This document shows, in pieces, positions 14,649-22,071 of a stretch of DNA of 48,402 nt. The notes under the pieces were generated by a model that ran no database searches, had not been told where the DNA came from, and saw nothing but the letters and a program-made list of their open reading frames with translations. Source of the DNA: JBOGXF01 sp050694275 (GTDB lineage: Bacteria; Actinomycetota; CADDZG01; WHSQ01); the NCBI GenBank assembly GCA_050694275.1, contig JBOGXF010000133.1, positions 1 through 48,402 of the forward strand, in the 5' to 3' direction. A program made the position numbers and the translations under genes. Each line of letters opens with the position of its first letter. The first letter of the stretch is position 1.

Positions 14649-15011
14649 CTAGAAGCTGACGACTCGGTCGGCTTCCGCGACCATCGTGGCGAACTCCGGC
14701 GGGGTCACCCACGTCCCTCCGATAGCGGCGAGATTTTGCTCGGTCGCCCCACGGGCGACCGCGCATCCCTTTCAGACGTAGATCGGAACCGAGTGGTCCC
14801 GCAGCTTTCCGACGAGCTCGGAGAGCGGCGGCACCCCGATCCCCTCGAGCGACTGCCACCGGTCGCCGACCACGAGATCGGCGGCGTGACCGGCGAGCGT
14901 GACCGCGGCCTCCTGCCCGACTTCGACCGACCCGTTTGCGGCGATGTGAAACGGGATCGATGCGGTGGTGGGGTCGTCGGCTCCGACCGAGCCCACATAG
15001 ATGACCTTCAT
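14649..15011 (-). CDS. DsrE-like selenoprotein (in-frame UGA read as selenocysteine)
   Basis: Reading from ATG 15011, which has GAGGAGGGAG just upstream, 79 residues lead to an in-frame TGA (14774-14772). Beyond it the same frame continues for 40 codons to TAG at 14649 without break. The two parts form one DsrE-like protein of 120 residues: PFHIAANGSVEVGQEAAVTL and GVPPLSELV before, then PIYV-Sec-KGCAVARGATEQ and a C-terminal TPPEFATMVAEADRVVSF. In relatives I recall the UGA position being Cys in a PIYVCxxC motif, so here it would be a Sec80-x-x-Cys83 redox pair. A SECIS-like hairpin lies directly after the UGA. DsrE-fold proteins carry sulfur or act in thiol redox. The function is inferred; a TlpA/CcdA pair is divergent from it. 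Selenocysteine genes (selA, selB, selD, tRNA-Sec) must lie elsewhere. Confidence 0.85.
14741..14774 (-). promoter_or_regulatory. UGA codon and bacterial SECIS-like hairpin
   Basis: After the TGA (14774-14772) and a 10-base spacer, CGGTCGCCC (14761-14753) pairs perfectly with GGGCGACCG (14749-14741) around the loop GTG (14752-14750). The loop starts 19 bases after the UGA and its first base is G. Both agree with the known rule for bacterial SECIS elements: loop 16-37 bases from the UGA, and a G in the first two loop positions. The hairpin is itself coding (AVARGAT). Confidence 0.8.
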
Positions 15012-15097
15012 GCTTCTCCCTCCTCGAGAATCAGCGCGGCAATCATCGCATCCTGCGGGGCGTCCCGACAGGTGATGGCACGCGACAATCGATATCG

Positions 15098-15643
15098 ATG
15101 GACCAATCCCCGAGCGTCGCAGGCCGCAAGTGGCGCCTGCTTGCCTGGCTTCTGGTCCCGGCGACGGCGTTCGTCGGCCTCCTTGCGTTCGCCATTCTCG
15201 AGACGGGTGGAGTTCCGGCCCCCGGCGACCCCGCCCCGGCGTTCGACGCGCCCCTTCTTCGGGGCGACGGCACGCTCGCGCTGGCCGATCTGCGAGGCAA
15301 GCCGGCCGTGATCAATTTCTGGGCGTCGTGGTGCATCCCGTGCAGGGACGAGGCCCCGCTGTTGCGGCGGGCCCACGAGGAATACGGCGATCGAGTTTCC
15401 ATAGTCGGGATCGATATCAAGGACGCCCGTTCGGACGCGCTGGATTTCATCGACCGCTACGGAATCGACTACCTGCACGTCAGGGACGAAGATCTCGACA
15501 TCTACGACGAGTACGGGCTCACCGGACAGCCCGAGACCTTCTTCGTCGATTCGGAGGGCATCATCGTCGAGCATGTCCCCGGTCCGCTCACCGAGGACCA
15601 ATTGTTCGGCTTGCTCGACGTGTTGGTCAGCCGCGATGCCTGA
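15098..15643 (+). CDS. TlpA/ResA-like membrane-anchored thioredoxin
   Basis: A 181-residue protein with one N-terminal membrane helix (LLAWLLVPATAFVGLLAFAI, 14-33) and an extracytoplasmic thioredoxin fold. The active site is WASWCIPC (Cys79 and Cys82), and GQPETFFVDSEG holds the cis-proline loop expected of the family. Such proteins reduce cysteines of apocytochromes c or of the CuA site outside the membrane. It overlaps the CcdA gene by 8 bases, and CcdA is the usual supplier of its electrons. A second protein of the same type is encoded at 37612. The gene is divergent from the selenoprotein, with 86 bases between the starts. Confidence 0.9.
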   Translation: MDQSPSVAGRKWRLLAWLLVPATAFVGLLAFAILETGGVPAPGDPAPAFDAPLLRGDGTLALADLRGKPAVINFWASWCIPCRDEAPLLRRAHEEYGDRVSIVGIDIKDARSDALDFIDRYGIDYLHVRDEDLDIYDEYGLTGQPETFFVDSEGIIVEHVPGPLTEDQLFGLLDVLVSRDA

Positions 15644-16376
15644 CCCGACCTTCCCCATCGCATTCGTTGCGGGTGTCGTCTCGTTCCTATCGCCGTGCGT
15701 CCTCCCGCTCGTTCCCGGCTATCTCTCGTACATGTCGGGCTTCGGAAGCGAGGAGACCGACGGGCGTCGTCGGGCGCTCCAGACCGGGACGGTCGCGCTC
15801 GCCTTCGTGCTCGGGTTCACGCTCGTGTTCGTCGCGCTCGGAGCCACAGCGACTCTGCTCGGATCGTTTCTCAGCGGCAACAGGCGGCTGCTGGCTCAGA
15901 TCGGCGGAGTGTTTATCATCCTGCTCGGCCTCGTGTTCATGGGCGTGCTCAAAGCGCCGTGGCTCTACCGTGAGGCCCGGTTCCATCCCTCGCCGAAGGC
16001 GGGCATCGGGGGAAGCGTCGTGCTCGGGAGCGCGTTCGCGTTCGGGTGGAGCCCGTGCATCGGGGCGACCATGGGAGCGGTGCTCACGATGGCCGCGGGC
16101 CGGGGCGCGACCGGGAGCGCGGGCGAGGGGGCGCTGTTGCTCGGCGTGTACTCGCTCGGGCTCGGCCTTCCGTTCGTCCTCGCCGGGCTCGGGGTCAGCC
16201 ACCTCACCGGGGCGATGACGTGGCTCCGCCGTCACATCCGTACCGTCAACCTCGCCAGTGGCGCCCTTCTGGTTGCGGTCGGGGTGCTCTTCGTGACCGG
16301 TGAGCTGTTCCGGCTCTCGATCTGGATGCAGAAGACGTTCGCCGCGCTCAACCTCGACTTCTGGACCGAGTTCTAA
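15636..16376 (+). CDS. ccdA: CcdA/DsbD-type transmembrane thiol electron carrier
   Basis: A 246-residue integral membrane protein with six predicted helices that passes reducing equivalents from cytoplasmic thioredoxin to outside partners. The two redox cysteines sit in SFLSPCVLPLVPGYL (Cys21) and FGWSPCIGATMGA (Cys141), the standard CcdA pattern. The ATG at 15636 lies inside the end of the TlpA gene, so the two are translated as a pair. Together they give the reducing arm needed for cytochrome c assembly, which fits the ccm and cytochrome genes downstream. Confidence 0.92.
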   Translation: MPDPTFPIAFVAGVVSFLSPCVLPLVPGYLSYMSGFGSEETDGRRRALQTGTVALAFVLGFTLVFVALGATATLLGSFLSGNRRLLAQIGGVFIILLGLVFMGVLKAPWLYREARFHPSPKAGIGGSVVLGSAFAFGWSPCIGATMGAVLTMAAGRGATGSAGEGALLLGVYSLGLGLPFVLAGLGVSHLTGAMTWLRRHIRTVNLASGALLVAVGVLFVTGELFRLSIWMQKTFAALNLDFWTEF

Positions 16377-16465
16377 CCGAAAGAGGCCTCGTCACAAGTT
16401 CACACGTTGGCCTACGCGTGTGGTCGTAGCGAAACAAAAGACCTGCTAGACGCGCTCATGCGACA

Positions 16466-16483
16466 TTGTGATATCGCTCACAA
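16466..16483. promoter_or_regulatory. Rex operator (ROP site)
   Basis: TTGTGA-TATCGC-TCACAA is a perfect inverted repeat with the spacing of the Rex-binding consensus known from Streptomyces (TTGTGAAnnnnTTCACAA). It lies 22 bases before the rex ATG and covers the expected -35 region, so Rex would block its own transcription, and that of the heme genes behind it, when NADH is low. Confidence 0.9.
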
Positions 16484-16491
16484 GGCCGTTA

Positions 16492-16497
16492 TAGGAT
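16492..16497 (+). promoter_or_regulatory. -10 hexamer of the rex-hem promoter
   Basis: TAGGAT lies 8 bases before the rex ATG at 16506 and directly behind the Rex operator, giving a leaderless or nearly leaderless transcript under Rex control. Confidence 0.5.
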
Positions 16498-16505
16498 GAG
16501 CGGGT

Positions 16506-17195
16506 ATGCGTAGCCGACCCATCCCCGAGGCGACCGTCGCTCGGCTCCCCATCTACCTTCGTGCGTTGCTCGACATCGCCGAGTCGCGCGGGGCGCTGAC
16601 GGTGTCGTCCGAGGAGCTCGCCCGGCTCGCCGGGGTCAACGCCGCCAAGGTGCGCAAAGATCTCTCGTACCTCGGCTCCTACGGGACGCGCGGCGTCGGA
16701 TACGACGTCGAGTACCTCCTGTACCAGATCACCCGCGAGCTGGGGCTGACGCAGGACTGGCCCACCGCCCTCGTCGGCATCGGAAACCTGGGCCGGGCGC
16801 TCGCCTCCTACAAGGGATTCTCGGAGCGCGGGTTCCGTATCGCCGCCCTGTTCGACGTCGACGACGCAGTCGTAGGAGCCGAGGTCGGCGGGCTCATCGT
16901 GCGCCACCTCGACGAGCTGAAAGAGGTCGTTCTCGACGAGGCCATCTGCATCGGCATCATCGCCACTCCTCCGCTCGCCGCTCAGGAGGTCGCCGAGCGC
17001 CTGGTCGACGCCGGGGTCAAGTCGATCCTCAACTTCGCTCCGGCCGTGGTCAACGCGCCACCGGACGTGACCATCAGGAAGGTCGATCTGTCGATCGAGC
17101 TACAGATCCTGTCCTTCTACCAACAGCGCACCCAAGCCATCGCCACCGCCCGTGAGGCCAACCGCCGTCTGGGCGGGAATCCCAACCGCGGGTAG
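16506..17195 (+). CDS. rex: Redox-sensing repressor Rex
   Basis: A 229-residue repressor that binds DNA when the NAD+/NADH ratio is high and lets go when NADH rises. The N-terminal winged helix (LTVSSEELARLAGVNAAKVRKDLSY, written here as residues 31-55) contains the conserved KVRKDLS recognition helix. The NADH-binding Rossmann motif is VGIGNLGRAL (90-99), and the C-terminal swapped helix is present (LQILSFYQQR). It lies directly behind a perfect Rex site and is followed after 17 bases by hemA, the same order as the rex-hemACD operon of Streptomyces. Confidence 0.96.
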   Translation: MRSRPIPEATVARLPIYLRALLDIAESRGALTVSSEELARLAGVNAAKVRKDLSYLGSYGTRGVGYDVEYLLYQITRELGLTQDWPTALVGIGNLGRALASYKGFSERGFRIAALFDVDDAVVGAEVGGLIVRHLDELKEVVLDEAICIGIIATPPLAAQEVAERLVDAGVKSILNFAPAVVNAPPDVTIRKVDLSIELQILSFYQQRTQAIATAREANRRLGGNPNRG

Positions 17196-17212
17196 GCGAT
17201 AGGTTTGACGAC

Positions 17213-18505
17213 ATGAACGCCCCGGTTGTCGTCGTCGGGCTGAATCACCGAAGCGCTCCGGTTGATCTGCTGGAACGCCTGTCGGTTTCCGAGGAGCTTC
17301 TCCCCAAAGCCCTGCACCAGCTCGCGAGCTCGGATCACGTGGTCGAGGGAGCGGTGCTTTCGACGTGCAACCGGATCGAGACCTACGCGGTCATCACGAA
17401 ATACCACGGGGGCGTGCTCGATCTCCGCAACTTTCTCTCCGAGTTCTGTCACGTTCCCCCAGAGGACTTCACCGATCACCTGTACACGTATCACGACGAC
17501 AGTGCGATCCGGCATCTGTTCAGGGTCGCTTCCGGCATCGACTCGATGGTGATCGGCGAGTCCGAGATCCTGGGTCAGGTTCGGCGTGCCTTTCAGGCCG
17601 CCCAGCATGAGGGCACGGTTCAGCGGACGCTCGGGCGCGCGTTTCGCCAAGCGCTGCGCGTCGGCAAGAGAGCGCGTTCGGAAACCTCGATCGCGCGCAA
17701 TCCCGCGTCGATCTCTTCGGCTGCGGTCGAGCTTGCCCGTGGCGCCTTCGAAAGTGGCTCACTCGACGGCAAGCGGATCGTCATCGTGGGGGCCGGCAAG
17801 ATGGGCCGGCTCGCGGTGCGGGCGCTGCGGGGCGCGGGAGCGTCTGAGGTGATAGTGGTCAATCGCACCGAGGAACGCGCTCGAGAGATCGCCGATGCGT
17901 TCGGGGCGCGGCCGTTGCCGCTTGGAGAGCTCCCCGTCGCGTTGCAAGGAGCCGACATCGTCATCTGCTCCACCACAGCTCCCGAGACGGTGATCGAACG
18001 ATCCATGGTCGAGACCGCGATCCACGGCCGCGCCGAGGACGCGCCGCTGCTCATCGTGGACATTGCGGTGCCGCGTGACGTCGAGCTCTCGGTCGGCGAG
18101 CTTGAGGGCGTCGTGTTGCGCGACATCGACGATCTCCGAGGCGTCGTCGAGTCCAGCATCGGCAGCAGGCTGAGCGAGGTATCGAACGTCGAGAAGATCA
18201 TCGCCGACGAGCTCGAGCACTTTCTCGCGTGGGAACGGGCGAACGAGATCGTTCCCGCGGCCGCGCGGCTCGTGGCGCGCGCCGAGGAGATCCGGCTCTC
18301 GGAGCTCGACCGGATGGCGCGCAAGCTGCGGAACCTAAGCCCCGAGGAGCGACGCGCGGTCGAGCGGCTCACCCGGAAGATCGTCGCCAAGCTGACGCAC
18401 GATCCGCTAGAGAGAGCGAGAGAGCTATCGAGTTCCAAGCAGGGCCACCTCTATCTCACCGCCCTGCGGGAACTTCTCGAGCTCGACGATGAGCCGCCCG
18501 AGTAG
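17213..18505 (+). CDS. hemA: Glutamyl-tRNA reductase
   Basis: A 430-residue enzyme that reduces glutamyl-tRNA(Glu) to glutamate-1-semialdehyde with NADPH, the first step of the C5 heme pathway. GLNHRSAPVDLLERL (9-23) and the nucleophile Cys52 in LSTCNRIE are intact, GESEILGQV follows, and the NADPH fold starts at VIVGAGKMG (about 190). The C-terminal dimerisation helix region is complete. TAGGTT stands at 17200-17205, 7 bases before the ATG, so there may be a second leaderless start beside the rex promoter. The hemC gene overlaps its 3' end by 17 bases. HemA is normally the control point of the pathway. Confidence 0.97.
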   Translation: MNAPVVVVGLNHRSAPVDLLERLSVSEELLPKALHQLASSDHVVEGAVLSTCNRIETYAVITKYHGGVLDLRNFLSEFCHVPPEDFTDHLYTYHDDSAIRHLFRVASGIDSMVIGESEILGQVRRAFQAAQHEGTVQRTLGRAFRQALRVGKRARSETSIARNPASISSAAVELARGAFESGSLDGKRIVIVGAGKMGRLAVRALRGAGASEVIVVNRTEERAREIADAFGARPLPLGELPVALQGADIVICSTTAPETVIERSMVETAIHGRAEDAPLLIVDIAVPRDVELSVGELEGVVLRDIDDLRGVVESSIGSRLSEVSNVEKIIADELEHFLAWERANEIVPAAARLVARAEEIRLSELDRMARKLRNLSPEERRAVERLTRKIVAKLTHDPLERARELSSSKQGHLYLTALRELLELDDEPPE

Positions 18506-19472
18506 CGGGCATCTCACCAAGCTCGTAGTCGCATCGCGCGGCTCCCGGTTGGCGCTGCGCCAGGCCGAGATCGTCTCCGCCATGGTGCGGAGGGCGCACC
18601 CCGACATCGAGATCGAGGTCCGCCCGGTGAAGACGAGGGGGGATCGCGATCAGCGGCCCTTCGCAGAGACCGGGGGTAAGGGGTTGTTCGTGACCGAGGT
18701 CGAGCGCGAGGTCGTCGCGGGGCGGGCAGACGTCGCGGTTCATTCCGCGAAGGATCTGACCCTCGCGCTGTCGCCCGAGTGCGCCATCGTGTGCGTGCCG
18801 GCGCGCGCGCCTGCCCACGACGTGGTCGTCGGCGGGATGGGAGACACCGGGAGCGAGCGGCTCGCCCGGCTCCCGGAGGGGGCCACGGTCGGCACGTCGA
18901 GCATGCGCCGGCGAGCGCTGCTCGCCGAGGCCCGGACCGGGCTCACGCCGGTGGAGCTGCGAGGGAACCTCGACACGAGGCTTCAAAAGGTCGCGGGCGG
19001 CGACGTCGACGTCGCGATCCTCGCGGCGGCCGGGCTCGACCGCCTGGGCGCGACTGAAGAGGCCGACCCGGCCCCCCTTGATGCCGAGTGGTGGGTCCCG
19101 GCTCCGGCCCAGGGAGCCCTGGCGGTCGAGGCGCGCTCGGACCGCGACGAACTCGCCGAGCTGTTCGCGCCCCTATCGGATCCGGACGCGTTCTGCGAAG
19201 TGCGGCTCGAGCGCGCCTTTGGCGCGGCGCTCGAAGGAGGGTGTTCGGTCCCACTCGGCTGCCTCGCGCGCGCCGGTGCCGGAAGCGTGGTTGCGACCGG
19301 ATATCTCGGCAGCCCTTTCGGAGATTCGGCCGTGCGCGATCGCATCTCGGGGCCGTCGGATGATGCGGAGGCCATGGGACGAGAGCTCGCCCATGCCATC
19401 CGCTCCTGCGGCGGCGAGGAGATCCTTGCTGCGATCGCGTCGACCGAGGCAACGGAGCCGAGCGCGCCGTGA
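18489..19472 (+). CDS. hemC: Hydroxymethylbilane synthase
   Basis: A 327-residue porphobilinogen deaminase that joins four porphobilinogen units into hydroxymethylbilane. The N-terminal VVASRGSRLALRQAE, the catalytic loop VHSAKDL, GTSSMRRRALL and ELRGNLDTRL are intact. Cys252 in EGGCSVPLG carries the dipyrromethane cofactor. The ATG at 18489 lies 17 bases before the end of hemA, and the stop overlaps the next GTG by 4 bases, so this is a tightly coupled stretch. Confidence 0.96.
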   Translation: MSRPSSGHLTKLVVASRGSRLALRQAEIVSAMVRRAHPDIEIEVRPVKTRGDRDQRPFAETGGKGLFVTEVEREVVAGRADVAVHSAKDLTLALSPECAIVCVPARAPAHDVVVGGMGDTGSERLARLPEGATVGTSSMRRRALLAEARTGLTPVELRGNLDTRLQKVAGGDVDVAILAAAGLDRLGATEEADPAPLDAEWWVPAPAQGALAVEARSDRDELAELFAPLSDPDAFCEVRLERAFGAALEGGCSVPLGCLARAGAGSVVATGYLGSPFGDSAVRDRISGPSDDAEAMGRELAHAIRSCGGEEILAAIASTEATEPSAP

Positions 19473-21016
19473 ACGCGCGCCCCGGCTGGGTCTACCTCGT
19501 GGGCGCGGGTCCGGGGGATCCGGGTCTCATCACGAGGCGCGGCCTCGAGCTCCTGCGATCGTGCGACGTCGTGCTGCACGACCGGCTCGTCGCTCCCGAG
19601 TTGCTCGATGAGGCGCGGCCCACGGCTGAGAGGATCTTCGTCGGCAAGGCGGCGGGCGAGCCGTCGCTCCCACAGGCGTCGATCGATGCCCTCGCGGTGT
19701 CGCACGCCCGCGCCGGGCGGAGCGTGGTGCGTCTCAAGGGCGGCGATCCCTACGTCTTCGGGCGCGGCGCGGACGAGGGCCAGGCCCTGGCGGCCGCGGG
19801 CATACGTTTCGAGATCGTTCCGGGCGTGACCTCGGCGATCGCCGCGCCCGCCTATGCGGGCATCCCCGTGACCCACAGTGGCGTCTCGTCGTCGTTTGCG
19901 GTCGTCACCGCGCACGAGAGCGCCGACCGGCCCGCCTCCGAGCGACGCTGGCGGGCACTCGCCGAGAGCGCCGACACGATCGTGCTGCTCATGGGTGTCA
20001 AGGCGCTCGGGGAATCGGCTCGCAAGCTGATCGACGCAGGCCGCGATCCGGCCGAGCCCGCGGCGCTGGTCGAGTGGGGAACGACCAGCCGGCAGCGAGT
20101 GGTCGCCGGCGAGCTTGCCAACATCGCGGACCTCGCCGAAGAGGCCGGCATCGGCCCCCCGGCGACGGCGATCGTCGGCGAAGTCGTGAGACTGAGGTCG
20201 GCGCTCGATTGGTTCTCGGCCCGCCCCCTGTTCGGAAAGCGCATCGTCGTCACGCGGGCCCGTCATCAGGCCCGGTCGCTCGGCGACCGCCTCGCTCAAC
20301 TGGGGGCGCACGTCCTCTATCTGCCCGTCATCGAGATCGCCGATCCGCCGTCGTGGGACGAGGTCGACGGGGCGATCAAGCGTCTCGCGGAAGGGCTTTA
20401 CTCCTGGATCATGCTGACGAGCGCCAACGCGTTCGAGAAGCTCGTCGAGCGCGCTCTCGATATCGGCTTCGATCTCAAGATCTTTCTTCACGCAAAGGTC
20501 GCCGTCGTCGGCCGCCAGACCGCAAACCTCGTGGAGGAGCACGGCCTGCGCGTCGACAAGATTCCCGAGTCGTTCACGGGCGAGGGCCTCGCCCGAGATT
20601 TCAGACGCGGGCAGGGTCGCATCCTTCTCCCGAGGGTTGCCGGCGCCCCCGGCGAGATCGTCGAGATCCTCCGCTCGGCCGGTTGGTCGGTCGACGAGGT
20701 GGTCGCTTACACCAACGTCGTCCCCGCCGAGTCGCCCACCGCAGACGCGATCCGCACCGGTGAATTCGACGCGGTCACGTTCACCTCGCCCTCGACCGTC
20801 CGGAACTTCGTCAAGCTCGCCGGTCCGCCCGAGGATCTCGGCCTGTCGGTCGCCGACGCTCCCGAGCGTCTGGTCGCGTGCATCGGGCCCAAGACCGCGA
20901 AGGCGGCCGAGGAGGCGGGGATGAGGGTCGACGCGACCGCGGCCGAGCCCAGCGCCGCCGGTCTCGCATGGGCCCTGGTGGGCGCCGCCGTGGAGGCGCA
21001 GCATCAATCTTCCTGA
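19469..21016 (+). CDS. cobA-hemD: Fused uroporphyrinogen-III methyltransferase / synthase
   Basis: A 515-residue fusion. Residues 1 to about 245 are a SAM-dependent uroporphyrinogen III C-methyltransferase (YLVGAGPGDPGLIT, 9-22; LKGGDPYVFGRG; GVTSAIAAPAYAGIP), which starts the siroheme and cobalamin branch. Residues from about 250 (LFGKRIVVTRAR) to the end are a uroporphyrinogen III synthase, which closes the tetrapyrrole ring (VTFTSPSTVRNF near 435). The fusion is common in actinobacteria. It serves the heme pathway here and also makes the precursor for the siroheme of the sulfite reductase at 8901. The GTG start overlaps the hemC stop. Confidence 0.95.
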   Translation: MNARPGWVYLVGAGPGDPGLITRRGLELLRSCDVVLHDRLVAPELLDEARPTAERIFVGKAAGEPSLPQASIDALAVSHARAGRSVVRLKGGDPYVFGRGADEGQALAAAGIRFEIVPGVTSAIAAPAYAGIPVTHSGVSSSFAVVTAHESADRPASERRWRALAESADTIVLLMGVKALGESARKLIDAGRDPAEPAALVEWGTTSRQRVVAGELANIADLAEEAGIGPPATAIVGEVVRLRSALDWFSARPLFGKRIVVTRARHQARSLGDRLAQLGAHVLYLPVIEIADPPSWDEVDGAIKRLAEGLYSWIMLTSANAFEKLVERALDIGFDLKIFLHAKVAVVGRQTANLVEEHGLRVDKIPESFTGEGLARDFRRGQGRILLPRVAGAPGEIVEILRSAGWSVDEVVAYTNVVPAESPTADAIRTGEFDAVTFTSPSTVRNFVKLAGPPEDLGLSVADAPERLVACIGPKTAKAAEEAGMRVDATAAEPSAAGLAWALVGAAVEAQHQSS

Positions 21017-21061
21017 CCCACCATTGATGCGGTCGGTCGGGTCGGCGACCACACCGACCCG
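21001..21061. repeat. Two tandem hairpins between hemD and hemB
   Basis: GCATCAAT (21001-21008) pairs with ATTGATGC (21023-21030), spanning the cobA-hemD stop codon, and CGGGTCGG (21038-21045) pairs with CCGACCCG (21054-21061). Both stems are perfect over 8 bases and have no T-run. They may lower expression of hemB relative to hemACD or protect mRNA ends. Confidence 0.4.
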
Positions 21062-21093
21062 CGAGAGTCACAACAGATGGCACCATTGACTGC

Positions 21094-22071
21094 ATGAGCG
21101 AGTTCCCCGCCTATCGCCCCCGGCGCCTGCGGCGCACCGCCGGGCTCCGCCGCGCCTTCGCCGAGACCACTCTCGGCCCCTCGGATCTGATCGCGCCGCT
21201 GTTCGTCAAGGAGGGCATCCCCGAGCCGGCCCCGATTCCTTCCATGCCCGACCATCACCAGCACACCCTCGAGTCGCTCGTGAAGGAGACGCGCGAGCTC
21301 GTCGAGCGCGGCGTCGCCGGGGTCATCCTGTTCGGCGTCCCGGCTCGCAAGGACGCACGCGGCAGCGAGGCGCACAACGACGACGGCATAACGCAGCGCG
21401 CCTTGCGGGCGGTCAAGGACGAGGTCGGCGACGAGGCGGTGGCCATCGCGGATCTCTGCTTGTGTGAGTACACCGATCACGGGCATTGCGGGGTTCTGCG
21501 CGGCCAGGAGATCGACAACGATCCCACCCTCGAGATTTACGGTGCGATCGCGCCGTCGCAGGCCGCCGCCGGAGCCGACATCGTCGCGCCGTCGGGGATG
21601 ATGGACGGGCAGGTCCGCGCCATCCGCCGCGCGCTGGACGCCACGGGACACGAGAACACCGCGATCTTGGCGTACGCGGTGAAGTACGCGTCGAGCTTCT
21701 ACGGTCCGTTCCGACAGGCGGCGGAAGGCGCCCCATCGTTCGGCGACCGCCACGGCTATCAACAGGATCCGCCGAACGCGCTCGAAGCCTTGCGCGAGGC
21801 TCGACTCGACGTCGACGAGGGCGCCGACGCGCTCATGGTCAAGCCCGCGCTGGGCTACCTCGACGTGCTGTCTACCGTGAAGCAGGAACTTGGTTATCCG
21901 ACCGCGGCGTACAACGTCTCGGGCGAGTATTCGATGCTCGTGGCCGCGGCTCAGAAGGGTTGGATCGACGAGCGGGCGGCGACGATCGAGGTGCTGACGT
22001 CGATCCGCCGCGCCGGGGCCGATCTCATCGTCACCTACCACGCCAAGAAAGCGGCCGAGTGGCTCGGCTAG
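21094..22071 (+). CDS. hemB: Delta-aminolevulinic acid dehydratase (porphobilinogen synthase)
   Basis: A 325-residue enzyme that condenses two 5-aminolevulinate molecules to porphobilinogen. The N-terminus RPRRLRRTAGLRR, the metal-binding DLCLCEYTDHGHCG with its three cysteines (zinc-dependent type), AYAVKYASSFYGPFR and the Schiff-base lysine in LMVKPALGYLD are all present. It uses the product of HemA and HemL and feeds HemC. It is 77 bases from the hemD end, with two hairpins between. The hemL GTG lies inside its last codons. Confidence 0.96.
   Translation: MSEFPAYRPRRLRRTAGLRRAFAETTLGPSDLIAPLFVKEGIPEPAPIPSMPDHHQHTLESLVKETRELVERGVAGVILFGVPARKDARGSEAHNDDGITQRALRAVKDEVGDEAVAIADLCLCEYTDHGHCGVLRGQEIDNDPTLEIYGAIAPSQAAAGADIVAPSGMMDGQVRAIRRALDATGHENTAILAYAVKYASSFYGPFRQAAEGAPSFGDRHGYQQDPPNALEALREARLDVDEGADALMVKPALGYLDVLSTVKQELGYPTAAYNVSGEYSMLVAAAQKGWIDERAATIEVLTSIRRAGADLIVTYHAKKAAEWLG

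Noticed and set aside
14772..15011. A complete 79-residue DsrE protein ending at TGA 14772
   Set aside because: The frame stays open for 40 codons beyond the TGA with fitting DsrE sequence and ends just before a hairpin, so reading the UGA as selenocysteine explains more.
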